NCBI RefSeq assembly: GCF_944383115.1
Contig: NZ_CALWOJ010000010.1
Coordinates: forward strand, 1-39,611
DNA: 39,611 nucleotides
Reading direction: 5' to 3'
Source: an uncultured Flavonifractor sp.
GTDB lineage: Bacteria; Bacillota; Clostridia; Oscillospirales; Oscillospiraceae
The stretch's first letter is position 1. Each line of letters begins with the position of its first letter. The notes beneath the pieces are model-generated. The model was not told where the DNA came from, searched no databases, and saw only the letters and a program-made list of their open reading frames with translations. The translations under genes and the position numbers were made by a program. Shown here one piece after another: positions 32,596 through 39,611 of this stretch.

Positions 32596-32886
32596 AAAAA
32601 AACGCCCTTGAAACAACTTCAAGGACGAGAGCTTTCGCTTCGTGGTACCACCTTGTTTCACCTCTGCCTCACGACAGGGGCCTTATGGAGTACTGACATA
32701 CTCCTGCGCGCTGACGGGCGCACCCGTCGCAGCCTATACCATACGGTAGTCGGTGCGCCGCTCCGAGACCATCTTCACTGAAACCTTCCGTGCCCGTTCC
32801 CACCATACCGGGCTCTCTGCGACGTATCTTTCCAGTTACTCTTCTCTTCATTGCGTTTGAGGGGCGTATTCAGTTTTCGCTGGGTT
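32596..32886 (-). ncRNA. T-box riboswitch, methionine specifier, controlling metQ
   Basis: Transcribed on the - strand from about 32886. Stem I contains the AGAGAGCCCGGTATGGTG distal motif and a specifier loop GTGAAGATGG whose ATG (32770-32772) reads methionine. The T-box sequence GGTGGTACCACG is at 32641-32652, and the leader ends in a terminator (32603-32612 with 32618-32627, then seven T residues). Uncharged tRNA-Met is expected to stabilise the antiterminator. The specifier and the downstream methionine-binding protein agree. Confidence 0.93.
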
Positions 32887-32892
32887 GGACTT

Positions 32893-32921
32893 AGTTTACA
32901 ACCCAATTATCATTCTGTCAA
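32893..32921 (-). promoter_or_regulatory. Promoter of the metQ T-box transcript
   Basis: On the - strand, TTGACA (32916-32921), a 17-bp spacer and TAAACT (32893-32898). Confidence 0.85.
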
Positions 32922-32936
32922 GCGGTCAGGTTGCAC

Positions 32937-32976
32937 AAAAAAGTATGCGTGTAAACCTTACAGTTTACACGCATAC
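32937..32976 (-). terminator. Terminator of metNI
   Basis: GTATGCGTGTAAAC (32943-32956) and GTTTACACGCATAC (32963-32976) form a perfect 14-bp stem with TTTTTT on the - strand. It separates metNI from the metQ promoter. Confidence 0.92.
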
Positions 32977-32981
32977 GAAAA

Positions 32982-33767
32982 TTACCGCATACCGTTGGGG
33001 ATGCTTTTATTCTTATTCTCTTTGATCTTTCCCAGGGTCTCCTTTTTGGAGCGCCGTTTACCACCTTTGTCGGTGATGCGGTGGTCCAGGCTGACGGCGA
33101 TTTTGGTGCCGATGGTCTGGAATACCTGTACCAGGATTACGATAAGGACCACGGCCACAAACATGACGCCGTAATTATATTTGTTATAGCCGTAGTTGAT
33201 GGCGATCTTGCCCAGGCCGCCGCCGCCGATAAAGCCGGCCATAGAGCCGTAGCCCAGGATGGTGATGAGGGCGGTGACAAAGCCGGCCACCAGGCCGGGT
33301 TTGCTCTCAGGCAGGATCACCTTCCAGATGATCTGGAAGGGGGTGCAGCCCATAGACTGGGCCGCCTCAATGACACCCTTGTCCACCTCCCGCAGGGAGG
33401 TCTCCACCAGACGGGCCACAAAGGGCGCGGCGGCTACCACCAGAGGCAGAATGGCGGCGGGGGTGCCGATGGAGGTGCCGATCAGCGGCTTGAACACCGG
33501 CAGCAGCATCATCATCAGGATCAAAAACGGCACGGAACGCAGGATGTTGATGACAATGTTGATAAACTTCATCAGAGGGCCGGGAAGAGGACGCACGCCC
33601 TCCTTCTCGCCGGCCACCAGGATCACGCCCAGGATCAGACCCAACAGGCAGGCCAGCACGGTGGCCGCCGCCGTGGAGTAGAGGGTTTCCCAGATGCCGT
33701 TCAACATCTCCTGCTGCATGGCGGGCTCGGTGAGGGCGGCCATCATCTGGTTCAAAAACTTATCCAT
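32982..33767 (-). CDS. metI: Methionine ABC transporter permease
   Basis: The membrane channel of the methionine importer. The 261-residue protein has about five hydrophobic segments and the ATPase-contact (EAA) region EAAQSMGCTPFQIIWKVILP, plus NILRSVPFLILMMMLLP. The C-terminal tail is longer and more basic than in E. coli MetI (KRRSKKETLGKIKENKNK). ATG 33767 has GGAGGAGG upstream and overlaps the metN stop by 8 bp, so metN and metI are coupled. Confidence 0.94.
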   Translation of the reverse strand: MDKFLNQMMAALTEPAMQQEMLNGIWETLYSTAAATVLACLLGLILGVILVAGEKEGVRPLPGPLMKFINIVINILRSVPFLILMMMLLPVFKPLIGTSIGTPAAILPLVVAAAPFVARLVETSLREVDKGVIEAAQSMGCTPFQIIWKVILPESKPGLVAGFVTALITILGYGSMAGFIGGGGLGKIAINYGYNKYNYGVMFVAVVLIVILVQVFQTIGTKIAVSLDHRITDKGGKRRSKKETLGKIKENKNKSIPNGMR

Positions 33768-34764
33768 GATAGTCGGGCACCTCCTCCACACTGACGTCCT
33801 GCTGGGCGCGGAGATAGTTCATGGCCTTGGCGGCCTCGCTCTTGTCCTCCGGCAGGCCCAACAGCATGGAGCCGAAAGCCTTGCCGTTCACGTTGCGGGT
33901 GTCGGCGCCCAGAATGTTCACCTTGACTCCGCAGTCGATGGCCAGGGAGGCGATGAGCGGTTCATAGGAAGAACCGCCGTTGAATACCACCCGCACCACG
34001 CTGGCCACGGGGAACTGGTCGATACGGGCCCCCTCGGGAAACACCAGCCTGCGGCCGGCCTCGGTCTTGGGGTTGGAGAAAACCTCCTCCACTGTGCCGG
34101 TCTCCACCATGTGGCCGTGGTCCAGAATGGCCACATGGGTGCAGATCTCCTCCACCACCGCCATCTCATGGGTGATGACCACCACGGTAATGCCCAGGCG
34201 CCTGTTGATGTCCTGGATCAGTTTCAGGATGGACCGGGTGGTGGTGGGGTCCAGAGCAGAAGTGGCCTCGTCACACAGCAGCACCTTGGGGTTGGAGGCC
34301 AGGGCCCGGGCGATGGCGATGCGCTGCTTCTGACCGCCGGAGAGCTGGGCGGGGTAGGCATTGGCCTTGTCGGGCAGGCCCACAATATCCAGGTACTCCA
34401 GGGCCCGCTTTTTAGCCTCGGCAGCCGGGACGCCGGCGATCTCCATGGGGAAGCAGATGTTCTTCAGGCAGGTGCGCTGCATCAGCAGGTTGAACTGCTG
34501 GAAGATCATGCTGATGGATCGGCGGGTTTGCCGCAGACGGGCGGGGGAGAGGTCCATCAGGTTCTCCCCGTCGATGAGGACCTCTCCCTGGGTGGGCCGC
34601 TCCAGCAGATTGATGCAGCGCACCAGAGTGGACTTGCCCGCGCCGCTCATGCCCACGATGCCAAAGATATCCCCATCCCCAATGGTCAGGTTGATATCTG
34701 ACAGGGCTTCAAAGTCCCCGTCCGCCGTGGGAAAGACCTTGGACAGGTGTTTCAGTTCGATCAC
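33760..34764 (-). CDS. metN: Methionine ABC transporter ATP-binding protein
   Basis: The ATPase of the methionine importer, 334 residues. Walker A is GMSGAGKST (38-46), signature LSGGQKQRIAIARAL, Walker B LLCDEATSALDP. A C-terminal NIL (ACT-like) domain (about 245-334) senses internal methionine for trans-inhibition. Start is taken as GTG 34764: AAGGAG lies 8 bases upstream and the protein then begins VIELKHLSKVF as in other MetN proteins. A longer frame from a TTG at 34815 is possible but has no ribosome site. Confidence 0.94.
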   Translation of the reverse strand: MIELKHLSKVFPTADGDFEALSDINLTIGDGDIFGIVGMSGAGKSTLVRCINLLERPTQGEVLIDGENLMDLSPARLRQTRRSISMIFQQFNLLMQRTCLKNICFPMEIAGVPAAEAKKRALEYLDIVGLPDKANAYPAQLSGGQKQRIAIARALASNPKVLLCDEATSALDPTTTRSILKLIQDINRRLGITVVVITHEMAVVEEICTHVAILDHGHMVETGTVEEVFSNPKTEAGRRLVFPEGARIDQFPVASVVRVVFNGGSSYEPLIASLAIDCGVKVNILGADTRNVNGKAFGSMLLGLPEDKSEAAKAMNYLRAQQDVSVEEVPDYHG

Positions 34765-34841
34765 AGGTCTGTTCTCCTTCGTCTCATTTGTATGTAATAC
34801 CTCCGGTTTTGACAAAACACCGGGATGTTTGTATCAAGAAT

Positions 34842-34870
34842 ATTCTATGACAACCGGGACGGGCTGTCAA
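34842..34870 (-). promoter_or_regulatory. Promoter of metNI
   Basis: On the - strand, TTGACA (34865-34870), a 17-bp spacer and TAGAAT (34842-34847). No T-box or SAM leader is visible in the short 5' region before metN. Confidence 0.85.
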
Positions 34871-34898
34871 GGCGTTTCGGCCTGGAGCGCCGGGCAGG

Positions 34899-34929
34899 AA
34901 AAAAGCCGGGCCATTGGCCCGGCTTTTTT
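34899..34929. terminator. Terminator of the rpsF-ssb-rpsR operon
   Basis: AAAAAAGCCGGGCC (34899-34912) pairs with GGCCCGGCTTTTTT (34916-34929) around ATT. It lies 11 bp after the rpsR stop. Confidence 0.93.
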
Positions 34930-34939
34930 GGGTAACAAA

Positions 34940-35179
34940 TCAGTCGGTCACGAAGGGCAGCAGCGCGATCTGACGGGCGCGCTTGATGGCCTCGGTGAGC
35001 TGACGCTGGTGCATGGCGCAGGTGCCGGTGGTGCGGCGGGGCAGGATCTTGCTCCGCTCGGACAGGAACCGACGCAGCTTCACAGCGTCCTTATAGTCGA
35101 TATGCTCCACCTTGTCCACACAGAAGGTGCAGACCTTACGGCGCTTGCGGCCGCGGGGGCGCTCTCTATCCATAGCCAT
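34940..35179 (-). CDS. rpsR: 30S ribosomal protein S18
   Basis: A small-subunit ribosomal protein that pairs with S6. The 79-residue chain contains [32 protein letters not shown] and [11 protein letters not shown], the S18 core. ATG 35179 has AAGGGAGG 10 bases upstream; an in-frame ATG at 35173 is a possible alternative. Third gene of rpsF-ssb-rpsR, the standard bacterial order. Confidence 0.96.
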   Translation of the reverse strand: MAMDRERPRGRKRRKVCTFCVDKVEHIDYKDAVKLRRFLSERSKILPRRTTGTCAMHQRQLTEAIKRARQIALLPFVTD

Positions 35180-35254
35180 AACTGGTAAACCTCCCTTGTT
35201 CCGGGCCTGGAGCCCGGCTTGTTTCATGATGCGGCATCCGCCGCTGTGTTTCAA

Positions 35255-35737
35255 TTAAAAGGGCAGCTCGCCGTCGTCCTCAGTGAGTTCGGCAAACTGG
35301 TCGCCGCCGGCAGGGGCGGAATAGCCGCCGCCGACAGGGGCCGCGGGGGGCGCATAGCCGCCGGGCGCGCCGTAACCGCCGGAGGGCGCGCCGTAGCTGC
35401 CGCCTTCGGCGTCCCGCTTGGAGTCGCCAAAATACACGTTGTCGGCTACCACCTCGGCGCTGGTGCGCTTATTGCCGTCCCGGTCCGTCCAGTCACGCAT
35501 CTGGAGCCGGCCCTCCACCACGGCCATACGGCCCTTGGTGAGAAAGCGGGAGACAAATTCCGCCGTCTGGCGCCAGGCCACCACGTCAATCCAGTCGGTG
35601 GCCTTTTCACCGGTGGTTTTGTCCTTGAAGTCCCGGTCTACCGCCAGCCGGAAGGAGGCCACGGGGGTCCCAGTCTGGGTGTGGCGCAGCTCGGGATCAC
35701 GGGCCAGACGGCCCATGAGAATGATACGGTTCAGCAC
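35255..35737 (-). CDS. ssb: Single-stranded DNA-binding protein
   Basis: Coats single-stranded DNA during replication and repair. The 160-residue protein has an N-terminal OB fold (MLNRIILMGRLARDPELR, DWIDVVAWRQTAEFVSRFL, GRLQMRDWTDRDGNKR), a Gly/Ala/Pro/Tyr-rich flexible linker (about 112-145) and the acidic partner-binding tip DDGELPF. The start is GTG 35737 after AAGGAGGGG. It lies between rpsF and rpsR. Confidence 0.97.
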   Translation of the reverse strand: MLNRIILMGRLARDPELRHTQTGTPVASFRLAVDRDFKDKTTGEKATDWIDVVAWRQTAEFVSRFLTKGRMAVVEGRLQMRDWTDRDGNKRTSAEVVADNVYFGDSKRDAEGGSYGAPSGGYGAPGGYAPPAAPVGGGYSAPAGGDQFAELTEDDGELPF

Positions 35738-35752
35738 GACGCTTCCCCCTCC

Positions 35753-36049
35753 TTACTCGTCCTTGCAGACGATCAGGGAGCGCATCACGCCGTCAGTGAT
35801 CCGCAGGATACGATCCAGCTCACGGGGGAACTCGGGCTTGGAGCTGAAGGTCATCAGCACATAGTAGCCCTCGTTCAGGTCGTTGATGGGATAGGCCAGG
35901 TGGCGCTTGCCCCACTCGTCGACCTCAGCCAGGGTGCCGTTCTGCTCCACCAGAGCCTTGAACTTTTCCACCATGGCAGCAGTGGCCTCCTCGCCCAGGT
36001 TGGGATCGAGAATGTAGACCACCTCGTAGTTACCGCTGAGTTTTGCCAT
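35753..36049 (-). CDS. rpsF: 30S ribosomal protein S6
   Basis: A small-subunit ribosomal protein, 98 residues. NYEVVYILDPNLGEEA at the N-terminus, EWGKRHLAYPINDLNEGYYV and RELDRILRITDGVMRSLIV match the S6 fold. ATG 36049 has AAGGAGG upstream. First gene of the operon, 15 bp before ssb. Confidence 0.97.
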   Translation of the reverse strand: MAKLSGNYEVVYILDPNLGEEATAAMVEKFKALVEQNGTLAEVDEWGKRHLAYPINDLNEGYYVLMTFSSKPEFPRELDRILRITDGVMRSLIVCKDE

Positions 36050-36077
36050 TTTCTTTGCACCTCCTTATGGACATATG

Positions 36078-36098
36078 GCCCCCGCCTCCGGCAGGGGC
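36078..36098 (-). promoter_or_regulatory. Candidate S6:S18 autoregulatory hairpin in the rpsF leader
   Basis: On the - strand, GCCCCTGCC pairs with GGCGGGGGC around GGA, presenting a CCG next to the loop (GCCGGAGGC), inside the roughly 73-nt 5' UTR. Published S6:S18 leaders also display a CCG bound by the S6:S18 complex. The match is by sequence resemblance only. Confidence 0.4.
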
Positions 36099-36128
36099 AA
36101 GGATGGCCTGTTTGAAACAAGCTATATC

Positions 36129-36156
36129 ATTATATAGGAATTTTGGGAATTGTCAA
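36129..36156 (-). promoter_or_regulatory. Promoter of rpsF-ssb-rpsR
   Basis: On the - strand, TTGACA (36151-36156), a 16-bp spacer and TATAAT (36129-36134), both perfect consensus hexamers. Confidence 0.9.
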
Positions 36157-36200
36157 GGCTTTTTCATGAGGAAAAATGAGAATTTCAGCGTTGTGAGAGT

Positions 36201-36240
36201 ATGGAGTGGTTCCTTCGGCGGAGGACTCCATTTTTTTATT
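36201..36240 (+). terminator. Terminator upstream of the phage module
   Basis: ATGGAGT (36201-36207) pairs with ACTCCAT (36225-36231), with a short inner TCC/GGA stem, followed by a long T-rich run (36232-36247). No + strand gene precedes it, so it may insulate the phage genes or be the remnant of a lost gene. Confidence 0.7.
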
Positions 36241-36308
36241 TTTTTCCTTGGGTGTACGCAAACATCCAACTATAAGGGGGTGGGACGTAAGGGTGAGGAG
36301 GGAGATGC

Positions 36309-36614
36309 GTGAACAAGGAACGGGACCGGCTGCTAAAGCAGATGGAAAAATTGGCCCGGTGCAAAGCCAACGATGCAGTCAAACTGGCCTTCCTGGACGG
36401 CAGCCGTCTGGAAGAGGTGGATGGGTTGGATCTGACGCCCCTCACCGGATTCAAATGCAGCGACAAGGGCGGCGTGGAGATCCAGCTGGTGGATCGGCTG
36501 GCGGCCCTCAGATTGCTGGTGGAACTCTCCGACGGACAGGAGAGCCAACAGGCGGCGGAGTTTTTCCAGGCCTGGGAGCGGAAGGCCGGCCAAGGGGAGC
36601 GGGAGGAGTCATGA
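36309..36614 (+). CDS. Probable phage terminase small subunit
   Basis: A 101-residue, highly charged helical protein that starts with GTG 36309 after GGAGGGAG and ends in an ATGA overlap with the large terminase gene. The call rests mainly on position and size: DNA-recognition subunits of packaging motors precede the large subunit in this way. I see no classical N-terminal helix-turn-helix, so the protein may be a divergent or shortened form. Visible features are ARCKANDAVKLAFLDG and a leucine-rich C-terminal helix. Confidence 0.65.
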   Translation: MNKERDRLLKQMEKLARCKANDAVKLAFLDGSRLEEVDGLDLTPLTGFKCSDKGGVEIQLVDRLAALRLLVELSDGQESQQAAEFFQAWERKAGQGEREES

Positions 36615-37864
36615 AGTTCCGGGCGTTTTCTCCCAAACAGAGACAAGTGCTGACCTGGTGGTGCGACCCGGCGGTACGGGATCGGGAGGCCATTATCTGC
36701 GATGGGGCAGTGCGCAGCGGCAAGACCCTGTGCATGGGTTTGTCCTTCTTCTGCTGGGCCATGCGGACCTTCCGGGGACAGGCCTTCGGCCTGTGCGGGA
36801 AAACCGTCACCGGCCTGCGGCGCAATCTGCTGGGCGGATTGCTGCCGGTGCTGCGGGAACTGGGGTTCCACTGGGAAGAAAAGGTCTCCAAGAACCTGCT
36901 CACCGTCCGCTTCGGCGGCAGGGAGAACACCTTTTACCTCTTCGGCGGCAAGGACGAGGGGAGCGCCGCCCTGATTCAGGGCATTACCCTGGCGGGGGTG
37001 CTGCTGGACGAGGTGGCCCTCATGCCCCGGTCCTTCGTGGAACAGGCCTGCGCGCGCTGTTCCGTGGAGGGGAGCAGGATGTGGTTCTCCTGCAACCCGG
37101 AGGGGCCGGAGCATTGGTTTTACAAGGAGTGGATCCAAAAGAAGGAGGAACACAATGCCCTCTACCTCCACTTTACCATGCAGGACAATCCGGCCCTCTC
37201 CCCCAGGGTTATCCGGCGCTATGCCCGCAACTTCAGCGGTGCGTTCTACCGCCGGTTTGTGCTGGGCGAGTGGGTGGCGGCCGAGGGACGGGTGTACGAC
37301 TTTTTTGACGAGAGCTATGTGAAAAGCGCACCCCAGGGAGAGATGGAGCAGTGGTGCATCTCCTGCGACTACGGCACGGTCAATCCCGCGTCCTTCGGCC
37401 TGTGGGGCCTGCGGGAGGGAATATGGTACCGGATAAACGAATTTTACTACGACTCCAGGCAGCAGGGACGGCAGAAAACCGACGGAGAATATGCCCGTGA
37501 TCTGGAGCAGCTGGCGGGAGGAAGGACCATCCGGAGGGTGGTCATCGACCCCTCCGCCGCCAGCTTCATCGAGACCCTGCGGAGAAAGGGATGGCCGGTG
37601 GAAAAGGCGGACAACGACGTACTGGCCGGCATCCGTACCACCGCCGAACTGCTGCGGCAGGGAAAACTGGTCATCTGTACCCCCTGCCGGGACGCCATCC
37701 GGGAGTTTTCCCTCTACCGCTGGGATGAAAAGGCGGTGGGCGACAAGGTGATCAAAAAGCACGACCATGCAATGGATGATATCCGCTACTTTGCCGTGAC
37801 GGTGGCGGCAGGGGGCGAGAAGGGATTCTTTGGCGGGTTGTGCGTGGAGCGGGGCCGGTTTTAG
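36611..37864 (+). CDS. Phage terminase large subunit (PBSX-type)
   Basis: The ATP-driven DNA-packaging motor and nuclease, 417 residues. The ATPase domain has Walker A CDGAVRSGKTL (about 31-41) and Walker B GVLLDEVAL. The RNase H-like nuclease domain has SCDYGTVNPASFGLW, VVIDPSAASFIETL and, near the end, KHDHAMDDIRY, the usual acidic clusters. ATG 36611 follows GGGAGGAG and overlaps the previous stop. The open frame extends left to 36206 but that part lies over the small terminase gene and is not coding. Confidence 0.94.
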   Translation: MKFRAFSPKQRQVLTWWCDPAVRDREAIICDGAVRSGKTLCMGLSFFCWAMRTFRGQAFGLCGKTVTGLRRNLLGGLLPVLRELGFHWEEKVSKNLLTVRFGGRENTFYLFGGKDEGSAALIQGITLAGVLLDEVALMPRSFVEQACARCSVEGSRMWFSCNPEGPEHWFYKEWIQKKEEHNALYLHFTMQDNPALSPRVIRRYARNFSGAFYRRFVLGEWVAAEGRVYDFFDESYVKSAPQGEMEQWCISCDYGTVNPASFGLWGLREGIWYRINEFYYDSRQQGRQKTDGEYARDLEQLAGGRTIRRVVIDPSAASFIETLRRKGWPVEKADNDVLAGIRTTAELLRQGKLVICTPCRDAIREFSLYRWDEKAVGDKVIKKHDHAMDDIRYFAVTVAAGGEKGFFGGLCVERGRF

Positions 37865-37893
37865 AACGGTCAAGGCAGCAAAGGAGTGTGATT

Positions 37894-39063
37894 ATGGGAC
37901 TGTTCCACAAGAAAAATGAGCCGGGCGGCGGGTTGGCCGTCCAGATCCGGGAGGGAGGCAGGCATCCATTCAGCGTGCTGGACGGTTATGTGCCCCTGCG
38001 GCAGGGGGAGATCGCCCTCTATCGCAGCATCCGGGAGGCGGTGCCCATTGTGGACGCCGCCATCTGGAAGCTGATCCGGCTGGCCGGAGGAGTGCAAGTG
38101 AAGTGCCAGGATCAGGCGCAGAAGGAACTGGACTGGTTCCTCCAACACGTCAATACGGGACGGGGTCAGCGGGGCATCCAGTCCTTCCTGGACTGCTATC
38201 TGGACTCTATGCTCACCTGCGGCCGGGCGGTGGGGGAGATCGTCCCTGACCGGAGGCGGCGGGACATCGCCGCCCTGCTGTGCGGAAACGTGGCCGACAT
38301 CGAGATTAAAGAGGGGGACACCCCGATGGACTTCACCATCTGGGGACGGGGCGAAAATGGGGCCATGCGGGAGCTGCCCCGGCAGGAGCTGCTCCTCTTC
38401 ACCCCCTTCCAGCCCGAGACCGACAGCCCCTACGGGGTGAGTTTGCTGCGGTCCATGCCCTTCCTCGCCGAGATTTTGCTGAAGATCTATCAGGCGATGG
38501 GTATGAACTGGGAGCGGATGGGCAACGTCCGCTTCGCGGTGGTATATAAGCCGGGGGACAGCCCCCTGGATCAGAGTATGGTGCAGGAGCGCAGCCGCCA
38601 GATCGCCCGGGAGTGGTCCGCCGCCATGCAGGCGGGCAAGCACGGCAATGTCCGGGACTTTGTGGCGGTAGGCGATGTGGACATCAAGGTCATCGGCGCC
38701 GACAACCAGGTGCTGGACAGCGAGGTGCCGGTGCGGCAGATCCTGGAACAGCTGGTGTCCCGCACCGGCATCCCCCCCTTCCTGCTGGGGTTGTCCTGGT
38801 CCTCCACCGAGCGAATGAGTACCCAGCAGGCCGACATGATGACCAGTGAGATCACCGCCATCCGCCGTGGACTGGAGCCGGTGGTGGAGCGGATCTGTGA
38901 GTTGTGGCTCAGACTCCACGGGTATGATCCCAAGGTGACGGTGGAGTGGAAGGATATCAACCTCCAGGACCTGGTGGAGGAGGCTCGGGCGGAGCTTTAC
39001 CGCCAGCAGGCCCGGACGGTGGAGATGGACAACGAGGCCAGAGAGAAGGGAGAGACGGTATGA
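37894..39063 (+). CDS. Phage portal protein
   Basis: Forms the dodecameric portal ring of the capsid through which DNA is packed. The 389-residue chain has YRSIREAVPIVDAAIWKLIR in the N-terminal part, FTPFQPETDSPYGVSLLRSM, and the typical FLLGLSWSSTERMSTQQADM region followed by a helical C-terminus. ATG 37894 has AAAGGAG 8 bases upstream. It follows the large terminase by 29 bp and overlaps the next start by 4 bases (ATGA). Confidence 0.88.
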   Translation: MGLFHKKNEPGGGLAVQIREGGRHPFSVLDGYVPLRQGEIALYRSIREAVPIVDAAIWKLIRLAGGVQVKCQDQAQKELDWFLQHVNTGRGQRGIQSFLDCYLDSMLTCGRAVGEIVPDRRRRDIAALLCGNVADIEIKEGDTPMDFTIWGRGENGAMRELPRQELLLFTPFQPETDSPYGVSLLRSMPFLAEILLKIYQAMGMNWERMGNVRFAVVYKPGDSPLDQSMVQERSRQIAREWSAAMQAGKHGNVRDFVAVGDVDIKVIGADNQVLDSEVPVRQILEQLVSRTGIPPFLLGLSWSSTERMSTQQADMMTSEITAIRRGLEPVVERICELWLRLHGYDPKVTVEWKDINLQDLVEEARAELYRQQARTVEMDNEAREKGETV

Positions 39064-39611
39064 ACATCAACAAGCAGGCGGGGGTGGATCAGGGTACCGC
39101 CCTGGATCAGAACGAGCTAGGGCTGATCAACGCCATCAGCCGCAAAAAGCTGACGGAGGAGGAGGTATACACCTTCGCCGTGCGGCTGTGCGACAACGAG
39201 GTGGATCGGGACGGGGAGCGGTTCCCGACGGAGACGCTGGAGGAGTTGGCCCCCCTCTTTGTGGGCAAGAGCGGTATTTTCGATCACCAGTGGAGCGCCG
39301 CCGGACAGACCGCCCGCATCTATCGCACCGAGCTGGTGCGGGAGGAGAGCGTTCTCACGGCGGCGGGGGACCCGCTGTGCTACCTGAAGGGTTACGCCTA
39401 TATGCTGCGTACCGACAGCAACAAGGATCTGATCGCCGAGATCGAGGGCGGCATCAAAAAGGAGGTGAGCGTGGGCTGCGCGGTGGAGGAGGCCAGATGC
39501 TCCATCTGCGGAGAGAACATCCATGACAGAGGCAGGTGCGCCCATGAGAAGGGCAGGGAGTACGGCGGCAAGCTGTGCTGGGCCGATCTGGTCCACGCCA
39601 CCGACGCCTAC
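39060..39611 (+). CDS. Probable phage prohead (head maturation) protease, cut by the window end
   Basis: 184 codons are visible and the frame is still open at the right edge. The pattern fits an HK97-type serine protease: DNEVDRDGERF near residue 45-55, a candidate catalytic His76 in GIFDHQW, and Ser137 in KKEVSVGC, 61 residues later, close to the usual spacing. A CSIC...CAH cluster (Cys147, Cys150, Cys160, His162) follows, suggesting a zinc-binding insertion. Position after the portal gene is where head proteases occur. The start ATG overlaps the portal stop. Confidence 0.65.
   Translation, partial: MNINKQAGVDQGTALDQNELGLINAISRKKLTEEEVYTFAVRLCDNEVDRDGERFPTETLEELAPLFVGKSGIFDHQWSAAGQTARIYRTELVREESVLTAAGDPLCYLKGYAYMLRTDSNKDLIAEIEGGIKKEVSVGCAVEEARCSICGENIHDRGRCAHEKGREYGGKLCWADLVHATDAY

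Overview
The window looks like a GC-rich, gut-type member of the Clostridia (Oscillospiraceae/Flavonifractor-like is my inference, not shown by a marker gene). Supporting signs are strong AAAGGAGG-type ribosome sites with ATG/GTG/TTG starts, a T-box leader, SLH-anchored surface protein, GTP-type PEP carboxykinase, the rpsF-ssb-rpsR operon, SigA-like promoters with 17-bp spacers, and AtoDA/TRAP-type catabolism. No rRNA is present.

Layout. 1-331: a foreign or mobile-looking end (C-terminal fragment of an unknown protein, terminator, imperfect inverted repeat). It runs directly into a sugar-binding protein that has lost its N-terminal half. 332-6316: pentose operon on the + strand: truncated binding protein, CUT2 ATPase, permease, xylose isomerase, xylulokinase. 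6363-6902: a membrane-linked XRE regulator on the - strand, with operator-like repeats at its promoter. 7116-14729: promoter, about 200-nt structured leader, a 2035-residue secreted SLH protein carrying a PHP phosphoesterase domain, and a YibE/F membrane protein. 14845-23790: GntR regulator and a catabolic cluster: TRAP transporter (DctPQM), DUF6282-type amidohydrolase, two cupins, HpcH/HpaI aldolase, CoA-transferase A/B and thiolase. The logical route is uptake of an organic acid, aldol cleavage, CoA activation of a 3-oxo acid and thiolysis to acetyl-CoA. The substrate is unknown and this is the best candidate for an undescribed pathway.

23892-24262: three - strand tRNAs (initiator Met, Leu-UAA, Arg-ACG) with two clear promoters. 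24372-27472: a 50-residue small protein, a cell-wall amidase whose ribosome site is locked in a 16-bp hairpin, and pckA. 27587-29702: the tyrA-aroF operon, preceded by a Tyr/Phe-rich leader peptide and a strong terminator, i.e. translation-coupled attenuation. 29717-31593: an Rrf2/IscR-like regulator and a zinc-ribbon protein (+), converging through a 25-bp perfect inverted repeat on cysK (-). The cysK promoter carries a CymR-like palindrome. 31648-34870: the methionine transporter: metN-metI from their own promoter, then metQ behind a methionine T-box. 34899-36156: rpsF-ssb-rpsR with a candidate S6:S18 leader hairpin.

36201-39611: a terminator followed by a phage DNA-packaging module (small and large terminase, portal, prohead protease cut by the window end). 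It sits directly next to the ribosomal-protein operon with no visible integrase.

All function calls rest on motif recognition by eye. No database search was run.
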